Origin: a virus
Reading direction: 5' to 3' (one strand)
DNA: 22,810 nt
IMG/VR virus record: IMGVR_UViG_3300023276_001691
Span: 1-22,810 of that record
Of this stretch, positions 1 through 7,806 are shown in pieces. The translations under genes were made by a program, and so were the position numbers. The stretch's first letter is position 1. The number at the start of each line of letters is the position of its first letter. The notes beneath the pieces are model-generated. The model searched no databases. It was not told where the DNA came from and saw nothing but the letters and a program-made list of their open reading frames with translations.

Positions 1-1982
1 AAGGTGTAGTTGGTATTTTTGGAAAAAACTATTCCGGAAAATCAAGCATTGTTGATTCTCTATTATATACGATCTTTAACTCAACTTCAAAAAATGATCG
101 TAAGAACCTAAACATAATCAATCAGAATAAGTCCAATTGCACCGCAATTGCTAAAATTTCTATCGGAGACATGGATTATTATATCGAGCGGACCTCTGAT
201 AAATATATTCGAAAATTAAAGGGAGAGACGACGGAAGAGGCAAAAACAAATTGTAATTTTGAAGCTTATTGTCCCGTAGAGGACAATAAAATAAGTTTAA
301 ATGGCTTGACTCGCAACGATACTGACAAAAACATCCGTAAAATTTTTGGAACATTAGATGATTTCTTATATTCTTCCATGTCGAGCCAACTTAACTCCCT
401 AGCATTCATCAATGAGGGTTCTACTAAAAGAAAGGAGATTCTTGCTAAGTTTTTAGATTTGCAATTTTTCGAAACAAAATTCAAATTAGCTAAAGAAGAT
501 GTCTCTGCGACTAGGGGTGCACTAAAAAAGCTAGAAGACCGAGATTTTAATCAGGAAATTTTAGAGGCGAAAATGACTCTTCGCGAATCGGAAGATGATT
601 TATCTCTACAAAATTTAAAATGCCAAACACACAAAGAGAAAATCACTGACATTCAGAAGAAAACAAAGGACATTCAGGAAAAAATAAGCTCAATCCCTGC
701 AGAAATTATAGATGTTTTTGCAGTAAGGGGAGAATTGAAGGATAAGCGGATCCAGCTATTCTCAACCAGAGAACAGAATAAGGAATTTGTGGAAAAAAGA
801 GATTCTTATAAGATGGAATATCTGGCAATCTGCGATTTTCTGCAGAATTTCGATAAAGAAAAATTATATCAGAAGCAGAAAGATATTGACGAACTAGAAA
901 CGGCTATCAAAGACTTAAATCAAGAAATTCAATCAGAGGACACCGAGCTGAAGTCCAACAAAAAAAGAGTGACCCTCCTTGATGGCATTCCATGTGGAAC
1001 AAGCTTTCCAAAGTGCAAATTTATCAAGGATGCATATGCCTCAAAGGCGAACATACCGGTAAATGAGCAAAAAATTAAAAATTTTCATGAAAAGGTGGAA
1101 AGAAAGAGTGGAAAAATAGATGAAATTGATCCAATGCTCATTAGAACTAAAATTGAAAAATATCAAGAAATAGTAGATAAGAAAAACGAATTATCAAATA
1201 AAATTACCAATCATGATCTGAGGATTGATAGAAACAAGTCCTGCATTACCAACCTTGACAATGAAATCGCGAGACTTGAAGATAAATTATCTGAATATGA
1301 GCTGAATAGGGAGGCAATCGAAAATTTGGAAAGCCTCAGTATAAGCTTGTCGTCTCTGGAGAGGGAGGAAAAGAGAGTACGAACAAGAAGTGATAAATGT
1401 GCCTCAAGTATTCTTGCTCTCTATAAAACAGTGGGATCTCTAGAAGAGAAAGTGAAAAATCTAAAAAATCAGCAAAGCTACCATTTAGAATTACAAGAAG
1501 AGTTTTCAGCTTATGATTTATATATGAGGTGCATGCACCCGAATGGCATCGCTTTTGATGTAATTCGCAAAAAATTGCCAGTTATAAATGAGGAGATTGG
1601 TAAAATTTTATCAAATATTGTAGATTTTGAGATTTTCTTTGAGGATGACGGGAAGAAATTAAATATAAATATTAAGCACCCACAATTTGACCCAAGACCC
1701 TTGGAGATGGGTTCTGGTGCAGAAAAGACTATTGGTGCTATGGCAATACGCTTGGCTTTGCTAAGTGTTTCTAGCCTACCAAAGGGCGACATTTTTGTTT
1801 TAGACGAACCCGGAACAGCCCTTGACGAGGATAACATGCAAGGGTTTGTTGATATTCTCGCGATTATTAAATCTTATTTTAAAACAGTTCTATTGATTTC
1901 TCATCTAGATAGTTTGAAGGACTGTGTGGATATGCAAATCACCATAGATAAAAAAGATGGATTCGCATCAGTAAATATTTAA
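1..1982 (+). CDS. 46: gp46/SbcC/Rad50-like recombination ATPase subunit (5' partial)
   Basis: The reading frame is open from base 3 and enters from outside the window, so only the extreme N-terminus is missing. The first visible residues hold a Walker A P-loop (GKNYSGKS, bases 24-47). A long charged coiled coil follows (about bases 480-1500), broken near its middle by a Cys-x6-Cys pair (codons at 993 and 1014) where Rad50/SbcC proteins carry a zinc hook. The C-terminal ATPase half has a signature-like GSGAEKT (about 1711-1731), a Walker B ending in LDEP with D-loop TALDED (about 1797-1832), and an ISH switch histidine. This layout is that of T4 gp46, the ATPase partner of nuclease gp47, which resects DNA ends for recombination-dependent replication. 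A gp47 gene would be expected to the left, outside the window. An internal ATG at base 171 is not the start, because the P-loop lies before it. Confidence 0.9.
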   Translation, partial: GVVGIFGKNYSGKSSIVDSLLYTIFNSTSKNDRKNLNIINQNKSNCTAIAKISIGDMDYYIERTSDKYIRKLKGETTEEAKTNCNFEAYCPVEDNKISLNGLTRNDTDKNIRKIFGTLDDFLYSSMSSQLNSLAFINEGSTKRKEILAKFLDLQFFETKFKLAKEDVSATRGALKKLEDRDFNQEILEAKMTLRESEDDLSLQNLKCQTHKEKITDIQKKTKDIQEKISSIPAEIIDVFAVRGELKDKRIQLFSTREQNKEFVEKRDSYKMEYLAICDFLQNFDKEKLYQKQKDIDELETAIKDLNQEIQSEDTELKSNKKRVTLLDGIPCGTSFPKCKFIKDAYASKANIPVNEQKIKNFHEKVERKSGKIDEIDPMLIRTKIEKYQEIVDKKNELSNKITNHDLRIDRNKSCITNLDNEIARLEDKLSEYELNREAIENLESLSISLSSLEREEKRVRTRSDKCASSILALYKTVGSLEEKVKNLKNQQSYHLELQEEFSAYDLYMRCMHPNGIAFDVIRKKLPVINEEIGKILSNIVDFEIFFEDDGKKLNINIKHPQFDPRPLEMGSGAEKTIGAMAIRLALLSVSSLPKGDIFVLDEPGTALDEDNMQGFVDILAIIKSYFKTVLLISHLDSLKDCVDMQITIDKKDGFASVNI

Positions 1983-1987
1983 AAAAT

Positions 1988-2000
1988 AAACTAATTATAG
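1988..2000 (+). promoter_or_regulatory. Candidate late promoter element, copy 1
   Basis: AAACTAATTATAG lies in the 37-base gap after the recombination gene, with its C 29 bases before the ATG at 2020. It matches the recurring A-A-C-T-A-N-T-T-A-T motif found in four other gaps. T4-type late promoters consist of a single AT-rich -10-like box, which fits. The role is inferred from recurrence and position. Confidence 0.4.
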
Positions 2001-2019
2001 CCAAGGAGGTATAGTAATA

Positions 2020-2214
2020 ATGACAGAAATGGCAAAAGGTGCAATTGATAAGGTTTTGGAAAAGCTGGTTTCGAGAAAACTGCTTGTTTGGGCCACTGCA
2101 ACCGCTCTGATGTTCACTTCCCACCTAGATAGCGGCGATTGGCTAATCTTGAGTGCCCTTTATATCGGCGGACAATCCGTAATTGATGCAATCGTCAGGC
2201 TAAAGAGTGTATAA
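2020..2214 (+). CDS. Small two-segment membrane protein, holin-like
   Basis: This 64-residue protein follows an excellent ribosome binding site (AAGGAGGT, 2003-2010) at 9 bases from the ATG. A short charged N-terminus is followed by two hydrophobic stretches (about residues 21-36 and 41-57) with a Gly-Gly-Gln-Ser turn in the second. Its size, two putative membrane spans and basic end are typical of small phage holin-like proteins, which make pores in the cytoplasmic membrane. No sequence motif proves that role. It is the first gene of a run of three membrane-associated genes, which is mild support for a lysis or envelope function. An alternative start (ATG at 2029) is possible but less well spaced. 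Confidence 0.55.
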   Translation: MTEMAKGAIDKVLEKLVSRKLLVWATATALMFTSHLDSGDWLILSALYIGGQSVIDAIVRLKSV

Positions 2215-2228
2215 CAAGAGAGGTAAAA

Positions 2229-2630
2229 TTGGTTAATATCAATTTTGGAGAAATGTTTAAATCAATAGGCTCTTTCGTGGCGAAGAACTGGCAAGTTATT
2301 GCTCTTATCGCCGTGATTATCCTATTTTTCGTTTCTAAAAACGACTTTGGCGCATTGCGAAAATCAATGGAGGTCATGACTTTGAGTTATCAAGACCAGT
2401 TGGCTTCCATGGAGTCCCTCCACAAAAGGGAGCTTAAGCTCCGTGAGGAATCTATCGCAAATTACGAAAAGCAGTTGGCAGAACTCAACCAGAGGTACAG
2501 CGAAGCTATGGAAGAGCTGCAACAAAATAAAGAAAAGAGCATTAAAAAATTTAAAAGAGACTTCGAAGAGCAGCCAAAAGAGTTGGCGAAAGAAATTCAG
2601 AATCAATTTGGGTTTAAGTATGTGGAATAG
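2229..2630 (+). CDS. N-terminally anchored coiled-coil protein (i-spanin-like candidate)
   Basis: This protein of about 133 residues appears to start at a TTG, 5 bases after AGAGAGG (2217-2223). The next in-frame ATG (2253) has no comparable site. Residues about 20-38 form one hydrophobic membrane segment. The remainder is a charged, heptad-rich helix (about 45-125) dense in Glu, Lys and Gln. One N-terminal TM followed by a coiled coil is the architecture of inner-membrane spanin subunits, and the gene overlaps the next membrane gene by 11 bases, as spanin pairs often do. The next protein lacks a lipobox, however, so it is not a classical outer-membrane partner. No family is recognised and the spanin idea is architecture only. 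Confidence 0.6.
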   Translation: MVNINFGEMFKSIGSFVAKNWQVIALIAVIILFFVSKNDFGALRKSMEVMTLSYQDQLASMESLHKRELKLREESIANYEKQLAELNQRYSEAMEELQQNKEKSIKKFKRDFEEQPKELAKEIQNQFGFKYVE

Positions 2631-3060
2631 AACATTAATACTGCTCGCCTTGGGGATTTTGGGAACTTTCGACACTTCCGAGGCCGCCGAAGGAAAGTTC
2701 TCCTTCATACAAGAGGGGCATGAAGCACCATTTACGGGAACCCTCTTTGATCCAGATGCGACAGCCAGATTGTTGGCAAATCACGAGTTTTTAAAAGAAG
2801 AATATAGACTTAAGTTAGGTTACGAACTTAACAAGCAGGAAAAGAAATTTAGCCTAGATATAGAGCAATTAAATATTTCACTCCAGACACAGCAGGACTA
2901 CTATGAGTCGACTCTGAAAACGAAGAATACTGAGATTGTGCAGTTAAATAAAATAATCAGGAGAAAGCCTGGAACAAATGCTTTAATTTGGGGCATAGTT
3001 GGAGGTTTTGCCGCTGGAGTACTGGCGACAGTTGGTATAACCTACGCGGTGAACAAATGA
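2620..3060 (+). CDS. Secreted or envelope protein with signal peptide and C-terminal TM, phage-conserved type
   Basis: The start is the ATG at 2620, which overlaps the previous stop. The frame is open further upstream, but only inside the preceding gene. The 146-residue product begins with a signal peptide (hydrophobic residues about 5-15, likely cut near the Ala-Ala at about 21-22). A segment containing APFTGTLFDPDATARLLA follows, a pattern I recall from uncharacterised proteins of marine phages, and then a charged helix. It ends in a Gly/Ala-rich membrane segment (about 121-143) with a short basic tail. It therefore seems to span the periplasm with its C-terminus anchored in the inner membrane. 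The layout resembles a one-gene spanin but has no lipobox cysteine. Function is unknown; an envelope or lysis role is inferred. Confidence 0.6.
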   Translation: MWNRTLILLALGILGTFDTSEAAEGKFSFIQEGHEAPFTGTLFDPDATARLLANHEFLKEEYRLKLGYELNKQEKKFSLDIEQLNISLQTQQDYYESTLKTKNTEIVQLNKIIRRKPGTNALIWGIVGGFAAGVLATVGITYAVNK

Positions 3061-3443
3061 AAAAAGATCTAAACGAAATTGCTAAATATGAGGTCGCCAT
3101 ATCGAAAAAATATGGAAAAGAAGCTATCAAACACCCAAAGGCTGACTGGAACGATAAGAAAGAAAAAGAATATCAGCAGCAAATCAAAGATTTATATGAA
3201 AAAGAGAGAAGACAAGAAGAAAAAAACGAAAAAATCGAAATGGATGGTTTTTTAATTTCCAAAAAACTATTTAATAAGGATGACAATAGAAATTGTCCGG
3301 TTTGTCAAGCCTATTCTTTTGAATTAAGGGATGATGTTTACATGGCAAAATTTGATTGTTGCTTTAAGTGCTATATACAATGGGTCGACGGAAGAGAGAC
3401 TAGATGGAACACAGGGTGGCGTCCAGGCGACAAAAAGGAATAA
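3057..3443 (+). CDS. Small zinc-ribbon-like phage protein
   Basis: The ATG at 3057 overlaps the previous TGA (ATGA), so translation is probably coupled. The 128-residue product has a lysine/glutamate-rich helical N-terminal half. The C-terminal half carries CPVC (codons near 3295-3306) and CCFKC (near 3358-3372), a typical pair of knuckles for one structural zinc. The sequence ends in a Trp/Arg/Gly-rich stretch. Similar CPVC...CCxxC proteins occur, as I recall, as hypothetical proteins in cyanophages and other aquatic T4 relatives. A nucleic-acid or protein contact role is plausible but not shown. An in-frame upstream ATG at 2988 lies inside the preceding gene and has no ribosome binding site. 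Confidence 0.65.
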   Translation: MKKDLNEIAKYEVAISKKYGKEAIKHPKADWNDKKEKEYQQQIKDLYEKERRQEEKNEKIEMDGFLISKKLFNKDDNRNCPVCQAYSFELRDDVYMAKFDCCFKCYIQWVDGRETRWNTGWRPGDKKE

Positions 3444-3447
3444 AATT

Positions 3448-3729
3448 ATGAAACTTACAAAATTACAATTGAGAAGAATTATTAAGGAAGAGATTGGAAA
3501 GGTTATCGAAGGCGCCCCAACAGACGCATTTGGTGACACGGACGGAGAAAAATATTGGGGCAAGGCTGCTGAATTGGGTGGCTCATCTGGAGAACTTCCA
3601 GATCTTGGGACATTCTCGACAAGTGCCAGAGATGCTCTTATTGCCATCGGCACCTTAGCGATTCAATCTGGAATGTCAAAAGAAGAGGTTCTGGGCGCTT
3701 TAACACAGGGAATAAATAAAGGAAATTAA
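3448..3729 (+). CDS. Small phage protein with basic N-terminal helix, unknown function
   Basis: This 93-residue protein starts at the ATG at 3448, four bases after the previous stop. The frame is open further upstream, but only within the preceding gene. The first 20 residues form a strongly amphipathic basic helix (MKLTKLQLRRIIKEEIGKVI). Leaders of this kind precede many small proteins in aquatic T4-like phages. A Gly/Asp-rich middle follows, and then a predicted helical C-terminus (about 55-90). The I-K-E in the leader fits the (I/L)-x-E consensus of T4-type prohead protease, although the following residue (Glu) is not the favoured small one. A packaged internal protein is one possibility; no family is recognised. 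Confidence 0.55.
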   Translation: MKLTKLQLRRIIKEEIGKVIEGAPTDAFGDTDGEKYWGKAAELGGSSGELPDLGTFSTSARDALIAIGTLAIQSGMSKEEVLGALTQGINKGN

Positions 3730-3732
3730 ACA

Positions 3733-4242
3733 ATGGCTACAACATTAGAAATAATTCAAGGAATCAATCAGGCAGCAGCGAATGCTTACGATGGGGCACA
3801 TGATCAGAGGTTCGTCTCCGGAGACACCAAAGAGATTGGTCTAGGCCGTGAAGAGGGGTGTCCTATCATCGATAGCCGTGTTTCTGATGGGTTCGGGGTT
3901 AAGATTATTGGAGATATGCTTCAAATTAATTACGAGGCAAATGTTCGTCTATCGGATGTTTATGCCGTGGGTTTTGAAGAAGAGTGTGAGCGCAAAATTC
4001 AAGCAATTGCCGATTTTTTGAAAAAGGAATATAAGGTAATTACGAGCAACTCACTCAGACTTACTCCACAGGGCGAGGCAATATGTATTGTCCAGAACAC
4101 TTCTAGGGTCCGCACTTTCGTACTTTGTCACAAGCTGTTTAAAATTGGCGGCATGCAGGGTGTTGAGACTCTCGGCGAAGCAATTACTGACCCCATCGAT
4201 GTGAAGTATCAAAAGTTTTTGAAAGAAGGTTCCTTTAAATAA
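3733..4242 (+). CDS. Unassigned phage protein upstream of large terminase
   Basis: This 169-residue protein has its ATG 8 bases after AAAGGAA (3718-3724). It reads as a mixed alpha/beta soluble protein with no signal peptide or TM segment. The N-terminal half includes EEGCPIIDSRVSDGFGVK, then a helix (about residues 84-100) and beta-rich stretches. In T4 the gene just before the large terminase encodes the small terminase (gp16, of similar length), but I see no helix-turn-helix or long coiled coil that would support that here. I recall similar hypothetical proteins in marine phages near packaging genes, and a virion or packaging role is inferred from position only. Confidence 0.55.
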   Translation: MATTLEIIQGINQAAANAYDGAHDQRFVSGDTKEIGLGREEGCPIIDSRVSDGFGVKIIGDMLQINYEANVRLSDVYAVGFEEECERKIQAIADFLKKEYKVITSNSLRLTPQGEAICIVQNTSRVRTFVLCHKLFKIGGMQGVETLGEAITDPIDVKYQKFLKEGSFK

Positions 4243-4251
4243 GAAGCAGGA

Positions 4252-5841
4252 ATGTCTTACACATTATCTAAAAAAGAGATAGTAGCAGAAATATTAAAAT
4301 GCGGCAAAGATCCCGTTTATTTTACGAATAATTATGCTAGAATTTCCCACCCCATCCATGGATTAATCCCCTTCAAGACCTATCCCTATCAGGCGGACTT
4401 GCTTCAGGATTTTAACGACTATCGTTTTAATGTTATATTAAAGGCAAGACAGCTTGGTATTTCAACTATCGCTGCTGGATATGTTGTTTGGCTGATGTTG
4501 TTTCACCGCGACAAAAATATTCTTGTCATGGCGACAAAATTCAAAACTGCTTCAAATTTGGTAAAAAAAGTCAAAGCAATAATGAAAAATCTCCCAGAAT
4601 GGATTGTTATTTCGGAGATATCAATAGATAATCGCTCATCTTTTGAGCTTTCTAATGGCTCTCAGATACAGGCAGCTTCTTCCTCGGGAGATGCGGGTCG
4701 CTCAGAGGCACTTTCTTTATTAGTTATTGATGAGGCTGCCCATGTTGAGAATCTAGATGAATTATGGGCAGGTCTATATCCCACGATTTCAACTGGGGGT
4801 AGGGTTATCGCGCTATCTACCCCAAACGGTGTTGGTAACTGGTTTCACAAGGTATACTCCGAGGCGGCAGAAGGTTCCAACGACTTTCACCCTATTAATT
4901 TGCCGTGGGATGTCCACCCAGAAAGGGATCAGGAGTGGTTTGATAAGGAAACCAGAAATATGTCAAGAAGGGAGATTGCACAAGAATTAGAATGCAATTT
5001 CAACACTTCCGGAGAGTCAGTGATACACCCTGATGATATCGCATGGCTAGAATCTTCTGTGTGCGATCCGCAATATAGAACCGGTTTTGACAGAAATATG
5101 TGGATTTGGGAAAAATACGAACCAGATAGTTCTTATTTGTTAGTAGCCGATGTCGCCAGAGGAGACGGAGCGGATTATTCTGTATTCCATATCTTAAAGC
5201 TGGAGACGATGGAGGTGGTAGCCGAATATCAAGGAAAGCCTAGCCTCGATATGTATTCGAATATCTTATCACAAGCGGGCAAAGAATACGGAAATTGTCT
5301 CCTTGTGGTGGAAAATGTCGGTATCGGCATATCTGTTCTGGAGAAGCTCATTGATATGGAGTATCCAAACTTATATTATTCAATAAAGAGTACTCATGAG
5401 TTTGTGGACAGCTATCAGGGTGAAACAAATAACTCTGCGGTCCCAGGATTTACGACATCTTCTAAGACGAGACCATTAATTGTTGCAAAATTGGAAGAAT
5501 TCATAAGAAACAAACTAATTAGAGTATATTCTGTTCGCCTTTCGAATGAAATGCGAACTTTTATTTGGCATAATGGCAAACCCCAAGCAATGAGGGGCTA
5601 CAACGACGATTTGACAATGGCACTAGCCATTGCATGCTGGGTTAAAGACACAGCACTGTCGGTAAACAAAAAGGAATCAGATTATAAAAAAGCTTGTCTA
5701 GGATCGATAATTAAAGTTGATACAAAAATAAATACAACAATTCCAGGAATGCAAGGATACAATAGGAAGCAGACTTTAGACGAAAAAATGTTTCAAGCAA
5801 AAGATGATTATAAAAAATATTCATGGTTAATAAAAGGATAA
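4252..5841 (+). CDS. 17: Terminase large subunit (gp17-like packaging ATPase/nuclease)
   Basis: The 529-residue product is a complete two-domain viral DNA packaging motor. The ATPase domain has an atypical Walker A (K64-A-R-Q-L-G-I-S-T72), Walker B LLVIDEAA with D160 and E161, and coupling motif STPNG (189-193). The P-loop lacks the usual GK(S/T) lysine. As in lambda-type terminases, a lysine at the start of the loop (K64) probably substitutes. The RNase H-like nuclease domain has its acidic residues at D300 (ADVARGDGADYS), E354 (VVENVG) and D452/D453 (YNDDLTMAL), matching T4 gp17 D401, E458 and D542 in context. It docks on the portal, cuts concatemeric DNA and pumps it into the prohead. The portal gene follows 3 bases downstream. 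Confidence 0.95.
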   Translation: MSYTLSKKEIVAEILKCGKDPVYFTNNYARISHPIHGLIPFKTYPYQADLLQDFNDYRFNVILKARQLGISTIAAGYVVWLMLFHRDKNILVMATKFKTASNLVKKVKAIMKNLPEWIVISEISIDNRSSFELSNGSQIQAASSSGDAGRSEALSLLVIDEAAHVENLDELWAGLYPTISTGGRVIALSTPNGVGNWFHKVYSEAAEGSNDFHPINLPWDVHPERDQEWFDKETRNMSRREIAQELECNFNTSGESVIHPDDIAWLESSVCDPQYRTGFDRNMWIWEKYEPDSSYLLVADVARGDGADYSVFHILKLETMEVVAEYQGKPSLDMYSNILSQAGKEYGNCLLVVENVGIGISVLEKLIDMEYPNLYYSIKSTHEFVDSYQGETNNSAVPGFTTSSKTRPLIVAKLEEFIRNKLIRVYSVRLSNEMRTFIWHNGKPQAMRGYNDDLTMALAIACWVKDTALSVNKKESDYKKACLGSIIKVDTKINTTIPGMQGYNRKQTLDEKMFQAKDDYKKYSWLIKG

Positions 5842-5844
5842 AAG

Positions 5845-7806
5845 ATGGCAGATAGAAAAAATAACCCCAACAATCCCCAGTCAGAACTTTTTAGGAGGCT
5901 GACGAGGCTATTCTCTGGACCAATTGTAAATTGGCGAACCCAGATGAATAGAAAAATCAGAAGAACTGCGTTGGACAAATATTCGACACAGTTTAAATCT
6001 GCATCTGGCCAGCAATTTCGAAAAGCGGAGTATTCTCCCTTTGATGTCATGCATTCTAAGATCATGGCCCAACAAAACCGTGCTGAAAGATATGTAGATT
6101 ATGAGCAGATGGAATATATGCCCGAAATAGCTTCGGCAATGGATATCTATGCTGACGAAATGACCACCCACTCTGCTTTGTCTCCCATGCTAAACATTGA
6201 GTGTTCAAACGAGGAAATCAAGGCTGTCTTATCTTCTTTATACGAAAATGTATTAAATGTTAATCACAATCTCTTCGGCTGGTGCCGCTCGATGTGCAAA
6301 TATGGAGATTTCATTCTCTATATGGACATCGATGATACCATCGGTGTCAAATCTGTCATTCCCATCCCACTTCGAGAAGTTGAAAGGATGGAAGGAGAAG
6401 ATCCAACAAACCCAAATTATATCCAATATCAGTGGAATTCTGCAGGAATGACCTTCGAAAACTGGCAAATCGCCCATTTCCGAGTATTGGGGAATGATAA
6501 ATATACCCCATATGGAACTTCCGTGCTAGATCCAGCCCGCCGCATCTGGCGCCAGCTTGTGCTGATGGAAGATGCAATGATGGCATATCGGATCGTTCGA
6601 TCCTCTGAGAGGAGAGTGTTCTATATCGATGTGGGAAACATTGCCCCTCAAGATGTTGAGACATTTGTGCAAAAAACGATTACCTCCATGAAGAGAAACC
6701 AGGTAGTTGATGCTAACACTGGTCGTGTTGACCTTCGCTATAATCCGCTATCTGTTGAGGAGGACTATTTTATTCCAGTCCGGGGCGGAGAGTCATCAAA
6801 GATCGAAACCCTACAGGGAGGTCAATTTACTGGCGACATCGATGATGTTAAATACCTTCGTGACAAGATGTTTTCAGCATTAAAAATACCCGTTGCATAT
6901 CTTTCGTCTGGCGAGGAGGCTGCAGAGGACAAAACAACCCTCTCGCAAAAGGATGTGCGCTTCGCCCGCACAATTCAGAGACTCCAGCGCGCAGTAGTTG
7001 CAGAATTAGAAAAGATCGGCATCGTTCATCTTTACACCTTGGGATTCCGAGGTGATGACTTGGTTAGTTTCCGTTTGGGTCTTAATAATCCATCAAAAAT
7101 TGCAGAAATGCAAGAATTGGAACACTGGAAAGTCAAATTTGATATTGCGGGCGGTGCAACAGAGAACTTTTTCTCTCGCAGGTGGATAGCACAAAATATT
7201 TTCAGCCTTTCTGAAGAGGAATTTGTACGAAACCAGCGAGAAATGTTCCACGATAGGAAATACGAGGCTGAATTGAATGCAACTGCAGAGGCAGCCGGTG
7301 AGCAAGCCGCCGCCGACTTCGGTGGAGACCTTGGCGATGTTGGCGGACTCGACCTCGGAGATGAAGAGGGGCTAGATTTGGAAGATCTCGGCACAGAGGA
7401 CGAGGCACCGGAATCACCGGCCGAGGAGGAGGCTGGACCGCTATTGGCGGCACCCGCCAAGAGGGACGACCGGGATGGCAGAGACAGGCGAACTACCAAA
7501 AACTCACAAACTAAGAGGGCTAAGGGAAAAGCTTATGTTTCCAAAGAGTTGAGAGGAGGGGATTCCAGATCGGGTCGCCAACAAAACTATTCAGCAATCG
7601 CTGTCCCCAAGCCAAAGGACATCATACCGGGATCCTCGGAACTTCGCAGTCTTTCTAGGGGGATTTACGAGGTTAAACAACCTATTTATCACGGCGGAGA
7701 CGAAACTTCTCTTTTTGAGAATAGTACGAGAGTCCACAAGCTAATTCAAGAATTAGAACATTCGGAGAACCAAACAGATGAAGATGAAACACAACAAAAA
7801 GCGTAA
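5845..7806 (+). CDS. 20: Portal protein (gp20-like) with long acidic/basic C-terminal extension
   Basis: The ATG at 5845 follows AAAAGG (5832-5837) at 7 bases. The 653-residue product matches the T4 gp20 portal in its core. It has a tyrosine/acidic N-terminal segment (YVDYEQMEYMPEIASAMDIY, about 78-97), SSERRVFYIDVGN (about 253-265), the segment around YFIPVRGG (about 308-315), and KIPVAYLSS (about 349-357). T4 gp20 is about 524 residues. The excess is a C-terminal tail: an acidic, Asp/Glu/Gly/Leu-rich stretch (about 487-530), a basic Arg/Lys stretch (about 535-570), and a further segment of about 80 residues. The dodecameric portal nucleates head assembly and is the channel for DNA entry and exit. 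The tail could contact the scaffold or the packaged DNA, but that is inference. Confidence 0.95.
   Translation: MADRKNNPNNPQSELFRRLTRLFSGPIVNWRTQMNRKIRRTALDKYSTQFKSASGQQFRKAEYSPFDVMHSKIMAQQNRAERYVDYEQMEYMPEIASAMDIYADEMTTHSALSPMLNIECSNEEIKAVLSSLYENVLNVNHNLFGWCRSMCKYGDFILYMDIDDTIGVKSVIPIPLREVERMEGEDPTNPNYIQYQWNSAGMTFENWQIAHFRVLGNDKYTPYGTSVLDPARRIWRQLVLMEDAMMAYRIVRSSERRVFYIDVGNIAPQDVETFVQKTITSMKRNQVVDANTGRVDLRYNPLSVEEDYFIPVRGGESSKIETLQGGQFTGDIDDVKYLRDKMFSALKIPVAYLSSGEEAAEDKTTLSQKDVRFARTIQRLQRAVVAELEKIGIVHLYTLGFRGDDLVSFRLGLNNPSKIAEMQELEHWKVKFDIAGGATENFFSRRWIAQNIFSLSEEEFVRNQREMFHDRKYEAELNATAEAAGEQAAADFGGDLGDVGGLDLGDEEGLDLEDLGTEDEAPESPAEEEAGPLLAAPAKRDDRDGRDRRTTKNSQTKRAKGKAYVSKELRGGDSRSGRQQNYSAIAVPKPKDIIPGSSELRSLSRGIYEVKQPIYHGGDETSLFENSTRVHKLIQELEHSENQTDEDETQQKA

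Noticed and set aside
2443-2619. Upstream in-frame extension of the signal-peptide protein, giving 205 residues.
   Set aside because: The extension lies within another gene, has unnatural Lys/Ser/Trp-rich sequence and would bury the clear signal peptide that starts at 2620.
3331-3447. Upstream ATG giving a 132-residue version of the protein at 3448.
   Set aside because: The extra part overlaps the zinc-ribbon gene and the leader helix MKLTKLQLRR is the natural start.
7300-7440. Portal acidic region as a frameshift artefact.
   Set aside because: The frame stays open to a natural overlap with the next gene, and the residues are low-complexity but typical of a disordered linker.
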